From Macrotrachela quadricornifera (Eukaryota > Rotifera > Eurotatoria > Philodinida > Philodinidae): DNA of 64,000 nucleotides. Below, piece by piece: positions 1-11,116 of this stretch. Under the pieces are notes generated by a model. It did not search any database. It saw only the letters and a program-made list of their open reading frames with translations, and was not told where the DNA came from. The number at the start of each line of letters is the position of its first letter. Within the stretch, counting starts at the first letter, position 1. The position numbers and the translations under genes are program-made. Location: the NCBI GenBank assembly GCA_022393335.1, contig JAJEKB010021931.1, positions 962,643 to 1,026,642 on the forward strand, in the 5' to 3' direction.

Positions 1-870
1 AAATAAAGCTTGTTATGATAGAAAATATTTATAAAATTTACTAAAAATAAATAAGCTATCATCAATATAATGAAAGGATAAACGTCGTTACCTTTCTTTT
101 TTCATAAACATATATTTCGTTCGTAAATGACGATACATGTCCTTGACTCATTTACGCACAAGAAGCATAGTGTAGTAAGATAAAAACATATATTTATGTT
201 TATATAGGGATATGAGAATGTATAAGTTCAGTTAGAGATTGCGACTTTAATTTTTTATTGATGAACGTAATAAATAATTACCCCCTCGTCTTTGGATCAT
301 CAATAACGATATGCAACAAAAATATTCTTATTATCTTCTCTATTAATTATGACTTCAATTGTATTAGCACGATTAAATATCATCTATCTTCTGATGATGA
401 CAGCTGTTTTCATTCAAGTTTGTGTATTTTCTTTTACAAAATTAATTTTGTAAGACTATTCTATTGTAGCATGCACGTTCGGATGGTGGTTTTATTGGTA
501 GTTGTCACAGTGCTGGTCAAGTTGGACAAAGTTTAATTGCAACTTGTAGACGAGATGATGGAAGTGAAGGAATAAGTTCAATTAATTTAAATCAATGTGT
601 TGCCAATGATAATGGTAATTTAGCATGTCGACGAAATGGAGGTTTTGGTGCATCTTGTGGTAGCATTGAAATTTCTGGACAATGGCACAGAGCTATTTGT
701 ACGAATCGACGAGCAAGTCTCGATCTTAATCAGTGCATTGGTAATCATAATGGAGTTCTTGCTTGTTAATAAACTATTATTTTACTCGCTTTTTTTTTGT
801 AAATACATATATACTCGCAAAAATATTTTTATCTTATTTTTTCTTGTTTGAATTTTTATATAATCTTGTA
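1..870. repeat. Tandem duplication, copy 1 (CVNH locus)
   Basis: Bases 1-870 match 3619-4500 almost base for base: the same AT-rich upstream region, both exons, the intron and the start of the 3' flank. The offset is about 3.62 kb. Homology resumes further on: 1335-1385 matches about 4584-4665, and 2216-2310 matches about 4667-4765. Copy 1 therefore gained extra sequence at about 870-1330 and at 1389-2215. The left edge is cut by the window start. Confidence 0.9.
349..769 (+). CDS. Secreted cyanovirin-N homology (CVNH) domain lectin, copy 1
   Basis: Two-exon gene: exon 1 at 349-417, a 52-nt intron at 418-469 (GTTTGT..TTGTAG, phase 0), exon 2 at 470-769; 122 residues. Exon 1 encodes a hydrophobic leader (MTSIVLARLNIIYLLMMTAV), so the product should be secreted. 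Exon 2 is one CVNH domain built of two internal repeats. Repeat A opens GGFIGSC and closes INLNQCVANDNGNLAC; repeat B opens GGFGASC and closes LDLNQCIGNHNGVLAC. Eight cysteines lie four per half, where canonical cyanovirin-N has four. Known CVNH proteins bind mannose-rich glycans; the ligand here is inferred. The start was chosen because it gives the leader and a matching intron phase; an unspliced reading hits a stop just before exon 2. The gene is almost identical to the one at 3982-4402. The family is best known from cyanobacteria, fungi and ferns, so horizontal origin is possible. Confidence 0.82.
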
Positions 871-1384
871 TAGCAAAATTTAATAGATATTTTTAGATTC
901 AAATGATTTTTATTTCACCTAAAATAAAAATACTAGAAAATATAAAAACGCAAAAAATAGTGAGAAATAAATTCAGGAAAAAAATTTGAAAAAATTAGTA
1001 TAAAAGTTAATAGAATCAATAAAAACACCTTTAAAGAAAATAAAGCTAAAAATAATAAATATGAAAAAACCAAATATATAAAAAAAAATAATGCTTACTT
1101 GAACTTCGTCGCTGTTAAGATGTATTTGTGTCTTTCAGCAAGTAAAAAAACAAAAGAAATGATGCAGCACACATGGACACATGTACATACATATTTATAT
1201 ATATATATATCATTTTTTTCGTTCTGTAACCCCATTGTTCTTCTATTATATACACAGTTCATTGAAATATTATCGGTGAATTGCGGTTTACCGCTAAAAG
1301 TGATCCAGTATTCATGACATGGGAAACCTAAAAAAAGTGCTACCTGCTGAATCTACAAATAATAAAAATTGACATTTGTAATAT
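870..1384. other. AT-rich flank without recognised gene
   Basis: Downstream of the first CVNH gene. It has A/T homopolymers and a short (AT)n run near 1195-1210. No ORF resembles a known protein. Most of it has no counterpart in the second duplicate. Confidence 0.5.
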
Positions 1385-2219
1385 TTAACTCTTTCGAGGT
1401 GATATGAGCCACCGGCGGCTCACGGTATATTTTAACAAAGAAAATAATAAGAGAAATAGATTATTTTTCTTTTTTTTCTAAGCAACGAGCGAAGATCAGT
1501 CATTTACTTAATTCATCTTTGCTACTGTATGAACTATCTTATTATTCTAGAGGAACGCTTTTTATTGAAGCAATTAAGACAAAAGAATCTCACAATCAGA
1601 ACAGAAAGTTTTTATTCTCTTTGCTGCCATCTCACTTACTTCTCTTGTTTGTTGTTGCCTGATTTTTCATAGCAACTAGCACATCATCTTTGGACATTGT
1701 GTGAAGATTTTTCTATTTTTTGTAGCTTGTAATGAGCGAGTTTAGGCTTCATATTACTTGTTAATTGTTGCTTCGAAGCGAATTTTGGCTTCTCGAATAA
1801 TATAGCAAAAAGTAAGGACAGAACCAAACTTTGGCGAAACTACAGAATTGTCGTGTCATTATTGACAGCATAGCTTTCTTTGTAAATTCTTATCATTATT
1901 GGTAATTTCTTTTACCTCTGTTTTCTCTATCGGCTTCTTCAAACAACATGTAATCATCGTAGAATTTCAGTTAGTTATGAGCATGCAAGAGGAAAAAATC
2001 TCAGATAATGCTATAAAAAGAATGCAAAAGAAAAGAAGTTAAAACTTCGTTTCGTTATCTCATTCCTCCTGTGACATATATATATATAAAGAAGAGAAAT
2101 ACAACTGGTGGTATATGTTGAAAATGTCAACAAGAGTATTTATTGGAATGTGAATATACATGAAAATAAATCTATTAAAGCTATTTCCTAGAAAAATCGG
2201 GTCGTTCCAAAAGGGTTAA
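1385..2219. mobile_element. piggyBac-like non-autonomous element with TTAA target duplication
   Basis: TTAA at 1385-1388 and again at 2216-2219 bracket 827 bp. The termini read inward as CTCTTTCGAGG on the left and, on the complement, CCCTTTTGGAACG on the right, which fits the TTAA-C-Y-CTTT ends of piggyBac superfamily elements. A subterminal palindrome GAGCCACCGGCGGCTC lies just inside the left end, as in many piggyBacs. No transposase ORF is present. The second copy of the duplication has an uninterrupted site at about 4665 (ATAA where TTAA is expected), which supports insertion after the duplication. Confidence 0.7.
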
Positions 2220-3190
2220 TGATAATGTATTATCAGATTAATAAATACAAATAGGATAGAGTGTGAAAATAACAGAAAGATGGATAAACCGTACATTCTA
2301 CAGATTTAGCCAAAGGGAAAAACGATTAGCTTCGATAAATTAAGTCATTTCCAAATCATCAAAGACAAAAATCTCAAAAATGTCAAGTTAAAGTCTTCGG
2401 AATCTTATCGTATGAAAGATAAAGTAATTGAGCCGTGAGTTGAGAATGTTCACAACAAGTTCATATATCCTTCACATTTCGAAAAACATCTACAACTAAT
2501 GATAGCATGTACATTAATATTATGCATTGTCAAATTATGTCTGTAAACGAAGCCAGTTTTGAAAATTCTTAAAGACATTAATTAAGACATCATTCTGTGA
2601 CAAAAATCGATACAGAGTAGTCAAGAAAAAAAGCATAAATATTTCATATCAGTCTGATATGCTCCTATGAACATTAGTGAAGAATAAGAAACTTTCACTC
2701 AATCTAGACTATATATCTTATGAAATTTTCGTTACATTCTATCATACTTTATATCTTGCGCTCCTCCTTTAGGAATATTCTTTTCAAAAAAAAGTATCAA
2801 ATGTTCTGCGGAATATAGCAAATACTTCAAAAGAAGCAACTGTAAAGTAAAAAAATCATAAAAAATAATAAGTACAATAAAATCGAGTGAGTAAACAGAT
2901 CAGGTCTGTTATGACTAATGGTTTTAACATATCCTACGGAGGCGTACATAATAAATCTGCAATATCAATGTTTACAGAAATAGTTAACTAAAGCATCAAA
3001 ACTTCATATAAAATGAATGACTTTAATGGTTTTCAAGTTAAAAAAAAGTCATTTAAGTGACTTAACTCACAAAGTCAGACGTTTCTCCTTGGGAAAGTGA
3101 TATATCCAATTCCAAAAAAGTTGTTTTTAATGTTGGATACCACATTCTATCAAAAAATGAAAGAAGATTAAAAAAAAATAAGTACTGATC
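2220..3190. other. AT-rich intergenic DNA
   Basis: No protein-like ORF on either strand. The first about 90 bp are homologous to 4667-4765 of the second duplicate. The rest is unique within the window. Confidence 0.45.
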
Positions 3191-3195
3191 TATTA

Positions 3196-3345
3196 TGTGC
3201 TGCAATATTGAGTCTTAAATCTTCAATAAGAGATACAATTCTTGTTGGCACTCTTCTATTCGGCATAAAACCTGAATGATCATTAACGAAAATATTTTTT
3301 TTGTACATCAGTTTTACATTTGATCTTGAATGCATCTTTCAAACC
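3196..3345 (-). pseudogene. Fragment of LINE-type reverse transcriptase
   Basis: On the complement, short frames read WFERCIQDQM and then, after a frameshift and an in-frame stop, NDHSGFMPNRRVPTRIVSLI. This order (a 'fER-I---' block followed by 'QSGFrpgRs..-.I--L') is that of reverse-transcriptase motif 2 in non-LTR retrotransposons. Only about 50 residues remain. It lies just upstream of the second CVNH duplicate. It is plainly dead. The superfamily cannot be told from this length. Confidence 0.45.
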
Positions 3346-3618
3346 ATTTTCCAACTTTAACTAGTTATTCTATCCTTATACCAATACTTATTGATACATC
3401 TACGTTCTACAAATAAACACCAATTTATTTTATATTATATATGATCTTTCTTTTAGTTGAGAGAATAAATGCACATCTTGAAATATGAGTTTAAAAGAAA
3501 AAAAACTTTTATTCATATTCACTTGTTTCTGCATAGATACTGTAATTTAGACAGCATTCATACGCAATATTCTTCATCGCAATAAACAATATAATCTTCA
3601 CAAAGAAAAAAATATAAA

Positions 3619-4765
3619 ATAAAGCTTGTTATGATAGAAAATATTTATAAAATTTACTAAAAAAAATAAACTATCATCAATATAATGAAAGGATAAACGT
3701 CGTTACCTTTCTTTTTCATAAACATATATTTCGTTCGTAAATGACGATACATGTTCTTGGCTCATTTACGCACAAGAAGCATAGTGTAGTAAGATAAAAA
3801 CATATATTTATGTTTATATAGGGATATGAGAATGTATAAGTTCAGTTAGAGATTACGACTTTAATTTTTTATTGATGAACGTAATAAACTATTTTCTTCT
3901 CATCTTCGGACCTTATATAAGCAGTTGGATCATCAGTAACGATATGCAACAAAAATATTCTTATCATCTTCTCTATTAATTATGACTTCAATTGTATTAA
4001 CACGATTAAATATCATCTATCTTCTGATGATGATAGCTATTTTCATTCAAGTTTGTGTATTTTCTTTTACAAAACTAATTTTGTAAGACTATTCTATTGT
4101 AGCATACAAATTCAGATAGCGGTTTTATTAGTAATTGTCATGAAGTTGATGAAGTTGGACATGGTTTAGTAGCAATATGTAAACGAGATGATGGAAGTGA
4201 AGGAATAACTTCAATTGATTTGAATAAATGCATTGCCTATGATAATGGTAATTTAACATGTCGACGAGATGGAGGTTTTGGCGCATCTTGTGGTAGCATT
4301 GAAATTTCTGGACAATGGCTCAGAGCTATTTGTACGAATCGACGAGCAAGTCTCGATCTTAATCAATGCATTGGTAATCATAATGGAGTTCTTGCTTGTT
4401 AATAAACTATTATTTTACTCGATTGTTTTTGTAAATACATATATACTCGCAAAAATATTCTTATCTTATTTTTTCTTGTTTGAATTTTTATTTAATCTTG
4501 CATTCTTTTTAATAAATTGTTCATCATTTGTGAAAAGTATCATAACTATTTAAAAAAAGAAAAGGATTTATAATTTTTCTACTCGAAACCTAAAAGCAAT
4601 GCTAACTACTCAAAACTTAGTAGTATTTTCTCATCTGAGAATAATAAAAATTGACATTCGTAATATATAATGATAACTTATTATCGGATTAATACATACA
4701 ATTAGAATTTAGAATGAAAATAATAAAAAGATTTGTAAATTCTAAATTCTACAGACTTATCCTTA
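3619..4765. repeat. Tandem duplication, copy 2 (CVNH locus)
   Basis: Starts with the same AAGCTTGTTATGATAG stretch as base 7 of the window. It carries the second CVNH gene and shows the state without the TTAA insertion. Similarity decays after about 4765. Confidence 0.85.
3982..4402 (+). CDS. Secreted cyanovirin-N homology (CVNH) domain lectin, copy 2
   Basis: Same architecture as the gene at 349-769: exon 1 at 3982-4050 (leader MTSIVLTRLNIIYLLMMIAI), a 52-nt intron at 4051-4102, exon 2 at 4103-4402; 122 residues. The CVNH domain keeps the two-repeat pattern, with GGFGASC in repeat B and the closing LDLNQCIGNHNGVLAC unchanged. Most substitutions lie in the first repeat (for example CHEVDEVGHGLVAICKRDD and IDLNKCIAYDNGNLTC). 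Both genes are open and correctly spliceable. Changes concentrated in one carbohydrate-binding half would suit altered glycan preference, but this is inference. The upstream regions of the two genes are nearly identical, so regulation is probably shared. Confidence 0.82.
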
Positions 4766-5973
4766 TTGTCATGTTAACATTGAAAATACATGAATAATAA
4801 ATGCAATAACTTTTGTCATATTCTCTTTCTATACTCATAGTCCTACTGACAAAATACACTTCTTCATATTAATTTCAATTACATTTACGTATGAGAAGGT
4901 TTCAAATATTTTCACTGCCTTGCACATTTAATTTCATAGAGAAATTTTCAATGTAAAAAATAAACATTTTTACAATCAAGAAAAAAAGAGAAAAACAAAT
5001 TAGATAAAAACAATTTGATCTGTTACACCTGTTCTATGTAATCAATATTGTACTATGACGTGATTAACTGACAATACACTTTAGAAAGTTATAGATTAAT
5101 CAAAACATTGCTTTTTTTGTTTTATCTCCTTTAACTCATACATTATTCGAGTTCGCTAAGGAGCCTTATCAGATAATTTTCATATTTCTGTATATAATAG
5201 TACATGTAGTTAAAGCGAGGCACGAGTAAGTCCAATTATATCATGATACATTTCGATCTTGATATATGGATCTTATCAGATAATCGTACGTGTGACCCAT
5301 TTATATCGATTTCTTTCAAATCAAATTCAGACACTCCAGTCATAAAAGATACTCTTTAGATTGCTTCTACAAAAAGATCAAAAATACCCCTTCATAATAT
5401 TGAATCAAGCATATAAAATTCATTAAAAGAACATATTTCGGTTGTTTCTATGTCTTGTATTATAAATAAAATATCAGACTACAGGGACTAAAACTTCTAT
5501 GATCAAATGTTTTTTTTAAAGCAAAATTCAGGCAAATAGTGGTATATCAAATTTTACAGAGCAGAATTTCCTCCACATGATGGCATATGTATGACTCTAC
5601 ATGAAAACTGATTTGTCCCTTATGTTATCAAATGAAAATTTTAAACAATAAAAAGATAATAATACATTTTTGAATATTGACTTCTTCAATTCTACATGAC
5701 TGATGATTGCATCTTAATTACTATTCTCATTACAATAAAATGAGAATAGTAATTGTTTATATTTGTTCGAATCGTAGATTGAATAAAATCAGAAAAAAGT
5801 AGGTCAAATCTAAAAAAAATACAGATGAGAGCATAGAATAAGTAAATGGTTTCATAAAATACAAAAACTTCTATTTATTTTAAGAAGCATGAAGCCAACA
5901 TTGAATTTTACTTTTAAATGTGTTCAAGAAGAAAAAGAAAAATATTTAGTATTCAATTGAAGCATTATATCAG
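4766..5973. other. AT-rich intergenic DNA with one perfect hairpin
   Basis: No recognisable coding sequence. The notable structure is the inverted repeat described at 5716-5754. Confidence 0.45.
5716..5754. repeat. Perfect 16-bp inverted repeat (hairpin)
   Basis: AATTACTATTCTCATT at 5716-5731 is followed after 7 nt by its exact complement at 5739-5754. It could be a cruciform or RNA hairpin, or the core of a small foldback element. No adjoining gene suggests a role. Confidence 0.7.
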
Positions 5974-6893
5974 TACTAGCGGTAGTACCCGGTATTGCTC
6001 GGAAAATTTCCATACTGAAAACTTGGCATGTCAGAAAACGACAGAAGACATATAGACGGCTCGCTTATGATCTTTTCATCTATTATTATTGCATGTCCCG
6101 CCGTGCATATACTTACGATCATTCCTAAATCTTATAATTCAACAAATAATGTGGGGTATGATTGTCTTTCACTAGATTCATCCCTATTGCCAAACTTTAT
6201 ACTAGCACCCAATGCCAAAAAAGTGACACGAAAAGATGAATATTCTAACAATGACAGCAAATACTCCGAATTTTTTGAAAGATTGGGAAAAATTGCAATG
6301 TGTCATAACCTGTGTGAAATTTCACCTCAATCTTCCCACCGATTATTCTAACCCCCTCTCGATCCTCCTCGGAACCTAATAATATGTTACGAAAAGCTTG
6401 GCACCGATAGCTCGTGCGGCCTCCAAATGTATCAAAAAAAAGAAAAAAAGACACAATTCCTTCCTTTTATATATGAATTGTGAATTATCAGAAATGGAAT
6501 TTTATCTCACTTGTTGCCTTCTTCATTCGATGGATTTTTTCATTCATATAGTTGTTCTTCATTTTACACATTCTGTCAGTCTTCTTTTAGTATCCTAAAA
6601 TGTTCTGTGTGCAATGACAAACAGCGTAGGTTTATATATATTTTTGTTCTTGAATTATTGAGGAAACAATCATATGTACAAATTGCCAGAAAAACACATT
6701 TACTGTAGTGAATATAAAAATAGGAGGGGCAAACATTCCCTCAGGTGAAAATTTCGGATCGAAAACTACCTTATGACTTTCCTCTGGTTGAAAGAGTATT
6801 CTGTGCAAAATTCTTTTGCATTCGCCCGGTCGTGCCCACATGAATAGCGAACAGACAAACAGATACACCGATAGACATTCTTCTTTATATAAG
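5974..6893 (+). mobile_element. Dispersed repeat, TACTAGCGG..ACAGACAGACA type, copy A
   Basis: Starts TACTAGCGGTAGTACCCGG and ends with CGAACAGACAAACAG followed by TTCTTTATATAAG. The same start and end flank the copy at 52655-53958, and the same end closes the copy at 7240-7669. Internal phrases also recur ('GACCTTCC.TGGACC.AAGAAT'). Short ORFs inside are not protein-like. The class is unknown to me; non-autonomous is likely. Confidence 0.5.
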
Positions 6894-7161
6894 AGATGCA
6901 CGCGACAGAAGATCTACAGAGTGGGGCGGGATGGGATGGATGAGCGATGATAAAATCTCTTGTAAACAGTGTGTTAATTTTTTTCGAAATCTCAACAAAT
7001 AAATTCCTCTCAACTTGTGTAAACACCAAACAAGTGGTGTATTTGTTCAAGGAAGATGAAATCTCAGCAACTATCATGACTAAGTCAATTTTGACATTAT
7101 AAGAATGCAAAATTATCAAAATTTATAAAGTCATATAATGTCATAACGGGGCTAGACTTTC

Positions 7162-7238
7162 ACGGGCCGGGCCGGGCCGGGCCGGGGTGAAAAAAAGTGT
7201 GCCCCGAGCACCTCTGCTTTATATATATATATATATAT
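7162..7238. repeat. GGCCG pentanucleotide tract and (AT)n microsatellite
   Basis: Four to five tandem GGCCG/GGGCC units at about 7162-7185 stand out in this AT-rich window. A run of about nine AT pairs follows at 7219-7238. Confidence 0.8.
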
Positions 7239-7239
7239 G

Positions 7240-7669
7240 GATTTGAAACCTTTGGCTTTCCCATGTAGACCAAAGAATTATCGATACGAAATGATTAATT
7301 TCAGAATCATTACAAATTCGCTAAATTTTCGGAAAACTGACGCAAATTTCATTGTGATATGACTTGCATGACATTTCGCATAGACATCCTTTCCTACTCC
7401 AGTTAATGGTGACAGCACTCTCCAAAACTACCGATGAATCCAGGAAAATAGCGTGGAAACTTTGGTAATGTTAGCTGTTCCAGCACTATCTGGGTGAATT
7501 TTCACCCGCACCTCTTATCTACTCCACATCTAGATGACCATGCAAACCTCTTCCTGACCTTCCTTGGAACCTAGGGAAGTATTGTGAAAAATTTGGTGAA
7601 GCTATCTTTTACCGAGATTGAGTTGTAATCGAACAGACAGACAAACATTCTTCTTTATTTATATAAGAT
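7240..7669 (+). mobile_element. Dispersed repeat, ACAGACAGACA type, copy B (truncated)
   Basis: Shares 'TTTCCCATG.AGACCAAAGAAT', 'AAATTTGGTGAAGCTAT' and the end CGAACAGACAGACAAACATTC..TTTATATAAG with the copies at 5974-6893 and 52655-53958. Its right end coincides exactly with the left edge of the 1.9-kb duplication. Confidence 0.45.
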
Positions 7670-8349
7670 TTGTAGCTCTTTCGATTCTCTATCGAATGTC
7701 ATAGAAGTAAGATTGGCTCTCACGAAAAAAATATATCATCTGATCTTCGTTACTGTTCGGCTTTCAGGCATCTAATGGTCCTTGAAGGGAGATCTAGTAA
7801 TGCCTCGTGAGCCAAACTTCAACAATATTATAGTGGTTCGTATATGAAACGATGCAGAATTGAATGCTCTTTCTAACCAGCATTGATTGAATCGGCAGCA
7901 CTCTACAATATTTGAATGTTTTGAGCGATAACTGCACGAGTGGGTGTCTCATAGGAACCCAATGGTTTTTTCTTGATTTGTAAGATTACTAAGAGGATAA
8001 TCAACAATAGTAGGTGGTCCAAATCACCGTCTGATGCACCCTCACCCTTTCACTTTTTTATTCCGTGTGAATCAGATATACACTCTTGATTGATTCCTTT
8101 TATGAAAAATTAACAAAAGAAGAAGAAAAAAAAATTGATTCTTGTATTTCAGCCATAAGTTTGGATAAAGATGAGTTCAGTTCTAATGGAACACTAATCA
8201 CACAAATCAAGAGGACACACCCACATATATATATTACTCCTGGTTTTGTCGTGGGGTTTGATAGATGCTTAGCAAAATTTATTTGAACACACAAAAACAT
8301 TTAAAGCAAGAAAAATGTTTGTGTCTAATGAAAAGAATGATTGGATAAA

Positions 8350-9038
8350 TTATGTCGGAATAGATGCGACTGGGTTAACATATGCTACACTTATCTGTTG
8401 TTGTTGTGCTTGTGGTGAGGAGAAAAACTGTAATCGACATTCTTGTGAAATGATGACCATAAAGCAGCAAACTGTAAAAAAAGCCATGAATGCACAAATC
8501 AAAGATAGAATGGTCAATGGTCTTGTCACGGACATGTTAGAACCGGTAGATGTAGTTTCACCAAAACCATTCTTCCAATTAGCAAGTACGACAGAAAAGA
8601 AAACGATTCTTCGCACTAAAGAAATCATTTCATAAAAGCTCAAAATAAACACACTGGTCAAAGTATAAACTTGATGACGACAAACGATCATCACAAAAAT
8701 ACCTAAAGCCAACAAATAACCTCCAAAGATGTCACCATTATAAACGATTTCATAATAACCTCTAGAAAGAGATTTAGAAGAATAAATATAATTAGTAAAG
8801 GGCATATAATGAATCGATTGTATTACTCTGGACTGGTTTTCGATAGTAAACCACCTTGACATCCGATAGCAATAATTCCAATAATTATGCTGCAAAATCC
8901 CATAATATTCAATTTCTTTGTATTGAATGCAGAGATAGGATTGAATAAAAACGAGAAAGATGGCTGAGCCATCGTAGGATTATTGACACTATTAGGAAAT
9001 GGCGTTAGAACAGTTGCAGATTCAGCAAATTGAGCCAT
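8350..9038 (-). CDS. Four-TM membrane protein, MS4A/CD20-like, copy 1
   Basis: Two exons on the complement: 9038-8855 and 8759-8350, separated by a 95-nt intron (GTGGTT..CTAGAG, phase 1); about 197 residues. The N-terminal tail is polar (MAQFAESATVLTPF..). TM1 has the MS4A-like stretch LNIMGFCSIIIGIIAIGC. TM2 (GGYLLALGIFVMIVC), a long TM3 (LTSVFILSFYEMISLV..) and TM4 (ILSLICAFMAFFTVCCFMV) follow, then a Q-rich cytoplasmic tail ending VNPVASIPT. The predicted topology is a tetraspan plasma-membrane protein with both ends inside. The intron was placed by phase; the unspliced frame gives a stop after TM1. A second intact copy lies at 23209-23900. Function is unknown; the MS4A assignment rests on TM1 and the four-TM layout only. 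Confidence 0.65.
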
Positions 9039-9090
9039 CTTGTAATTTGTCTAAAAACTGAAGATGAAGTCGAAAGACTTTCACTTGATG

Positions 9091-9098
9091 TATTTATA
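9091..9098 (-). promoter_or_regulatory. TATA box of the four-TM gene, copy 1
   Basis: TATAAATA on the complement, 53-60 nt upstream of the ATG at 9038. It is preserved at the same place in the second copy (23953-23960). Confidence 0.5.
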
Positions 9099-9627
9099 CA
9101 CCTCCAAATAGATAATGATAAGTTAGTTTCAAGGTGAGATAATATTATTTTTTATTCGACAACATTAACAAACACATTGACTATTTACTATAAAAGATAA
9201 GTTAGTCATGAATTAGGTGAAAAAATTGTTTTTTTTTTACCTTTCGTCTTCATACTGACTATTAAAATTTGAGATGAATCAAATTTTATCAACAATTTCC
9301 GAACAAAACTAACATTCGGATTCATTTCTAAAACATCAAACAAACAACTCTCATTGGAGAACAGACACAAATATTTTGTAAGATCGACCTAAGGATGTAC
9401 GTGAAACAATTAGCTCAAAACACACTTTTACAAATATATAAAAATAAATTATTCTGTTATTTTGTCTTTTTTGACTACTAAGTTTAATTGGTGGACATTT
9501 AAAAGGAATGTATTAGTAAATTAGATTTTTCAGAGTTCATATTCATATGATTGTCTTAACAACACAGTTCGATAGTATCCCAGGCGAGTAAAAGACGGGT
9601 AAAAAGATTAGTCGTATTTCTAGCCAT

Positions 9628-9863
9628 GATGGGATGATAGTCCTAGTCTTTTTCTCAAAAAGTCCTAGTATATGACTAGTCTGGAATTCTCTGGCGTCCT
9701 TAATGCACATCCTGACTATCTAGTTGTTTAGCGTCAGTGTTTTTGTCATGTCTAGTCATTTTCGCAAATCAGACTAGTTTTGGATTAGTCGTTAATCGAT
9801 GAAAGATTGGCTAGCCATGTACTAGGACTTTTTGAGAAAAAGACTAGAAATATTGTCCCGCCC
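9628..9863. mobile_element. MITE with about 45-bp terminal inverted repeats
   Basis: AGTCTTTTTCTCAAAAAGTC at about 9648-9667 is repeated as its complement near 9823-9842. The inverted similarity continues outward: GATGGGATGATAGTCCTAG against, inverted, GGCGGGACAATATTTCTAG. About 140 bp of spacer contains no ORF. Confidence 0.65.
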
Positions 9864-9984
9864 TGACGTCCGTCCAAAATGTATTTGGAATGAAAAAAGT
9901 AAGGACATCTACGATATTAAATCAGACGGGTTATGATGTTGTATTGTGTGCTGGACGAGTCTAAATATAAATATATAATTCAGA

Positions 9985-10055
9985 AGATTAGATTCGAACA
10001 TGCACGCAATATATCACTTACCCATCGCTTAGCCTATTGAGCCACACCGTTAAGA
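9985..10055 (-). ncRNA. tRNA-like head of a SINE or tRNA pseudogene
   Basis: On the complement an A-box TGGCTCAATAGG (10044-10033) is followed 34 nt further on by a B-box GTTCGAATC (about 9998-9990). This order and spacing suit an RNA polymerase III internal promoter. The T-stem and acceptor stem do not pair properly, so a working tRNA is unlikely. Confidence 0.5.
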
Positions 10056-10069
10056 GATCAACTTGCATA

Positions 10070-11110
10070 TATTCATAGTCATTCGTCAGATGCTCTTGAA
10101 TACAATTTTGCTTCGCTTTTCTTCAAGTTTCAGTACTAATAGAAGAATTTTCTTATACATTACAAAATTAGTAGGATATGATTCTTTAGTGTTAATTTTC
10201 GAACTTTTTATTTTTTTCTAAGAAAATTCCTTTTGACCGCTCAGATCTTTTAAAAAAAGTATTTAAAAAAGTTAAATATAGATAAAATTAAAAAAATTTA
10301 AATTTTAAAAATTAATTGTTTTTCTTGTTATAATTTAAATTTATTTTGTACCTCGATTTTTGTAATTTAAATTTGAGAATAAACTATAAAAATATTCAAT
10401 AAAAGTCTGTTTTAAATTTAAATTTGAATAAATAGAAACTCATCATTGAACATAATAAAATGACCTTTTAAAAATCATTAATGTTGAGAGGCTTTTCTTA
10501 TTTTTTTTTTTGTCGTTTTTTATAAGAGCAAAATCAACCGTGATGACATTCTCTAATAACATTAATTTAATAACTGTGGATAATATTTATAGTCGTAATA
10601 TAGTAGATTATACTTGACAATTGATCATAGACAGAAAGTTGCATCGTCACGCAAGAATGTATGATAAGTTTATACTGTCTATTTCTATTACTCTAGGTAG
10701 AAGACAAAAATACACGCTTCATTACCACTGTTGTCGACGTACACTGTAAATGTTTAGAGTTTTACTTTTAAAATTCCTCTGTTTGATTGAATGAATTAAA
10801 GGGATAATTGAAATGTTTTTGGAAAATAATGTGTAAATAATGAAATTAAAATATTCCAACTGTAAAACTTAATAGCAATGTGGAAGCAATTCTTTAGCAA
10901 ACTTTCATGATAACACTAGTTTATGCTAACGTGAGCACATTAAAAAAATTTTTTTTGGCCATAGCTTTTTGTGGACACTCGATAGCAATTGAATGGCAGG
11001 ACCAATCAAGATCATTTAAACGACAATCGAAATACCAACACATGTCACTCTACAGTGCATATAAACAAACAAAAAATTTTCCAAAAAATTCGACAAAAAA
11101 AAGAGGGGGG
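10070..11110. other. Very AT-rich DNA without recognised gene
   Basis: Dense AAATTTAAATTT-type sequence around 10200-10460. An 8-G run at 11104-11111 marks the border with the piggyBac-like remnant. Confidence 0.45.
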
Positions 11111-11116
11111 GTACCC

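Larger units (their letters stand above)
7670..9578. repeat. 1.9-kb dispersed segmental duplication, copy 1
   Basis: Matches 22530-24437 along its whole length in the same orientation, with scattered substitutions and small indels. Both copies begin at ATTTGTAG..CTTTC and end at CACAGTTC.ATAGTAT. Each carries the four-TM gene plus about 700 bp downstream of it. No terminal inverted repeats or target duplications are evident. Confidence 0.88.

Noticed and set aside
450..469. A 20-nt GTAAG..TTGTAG stretch as the CVNH intron
   Set aside because: Too short to splice and gives the wrong reading phase; the 52-nt intron from 418 keeps the frame in both copies.
6028..7119. Several overlapping frames of 65-117 codons
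   Set aside because: They lie in the dispersed repeat and have no protein-like signature or conservation between repeat copies.
8086..8286. Open forward frame conserved in both copies of the 1.9-kb duplication (8086 and 22945)
   Set aside because: The start differs between copies, and the overlap is explained by recent duplication of non-coding DNA 3' of the four-TM gene. No known motif.
9985..10055. Functional tRNA gene on the minus strand
   Set aside because: A- and B-boxes are present, but acceptor and T-stem pairing fail; treated as a SINE head or pseudogene.
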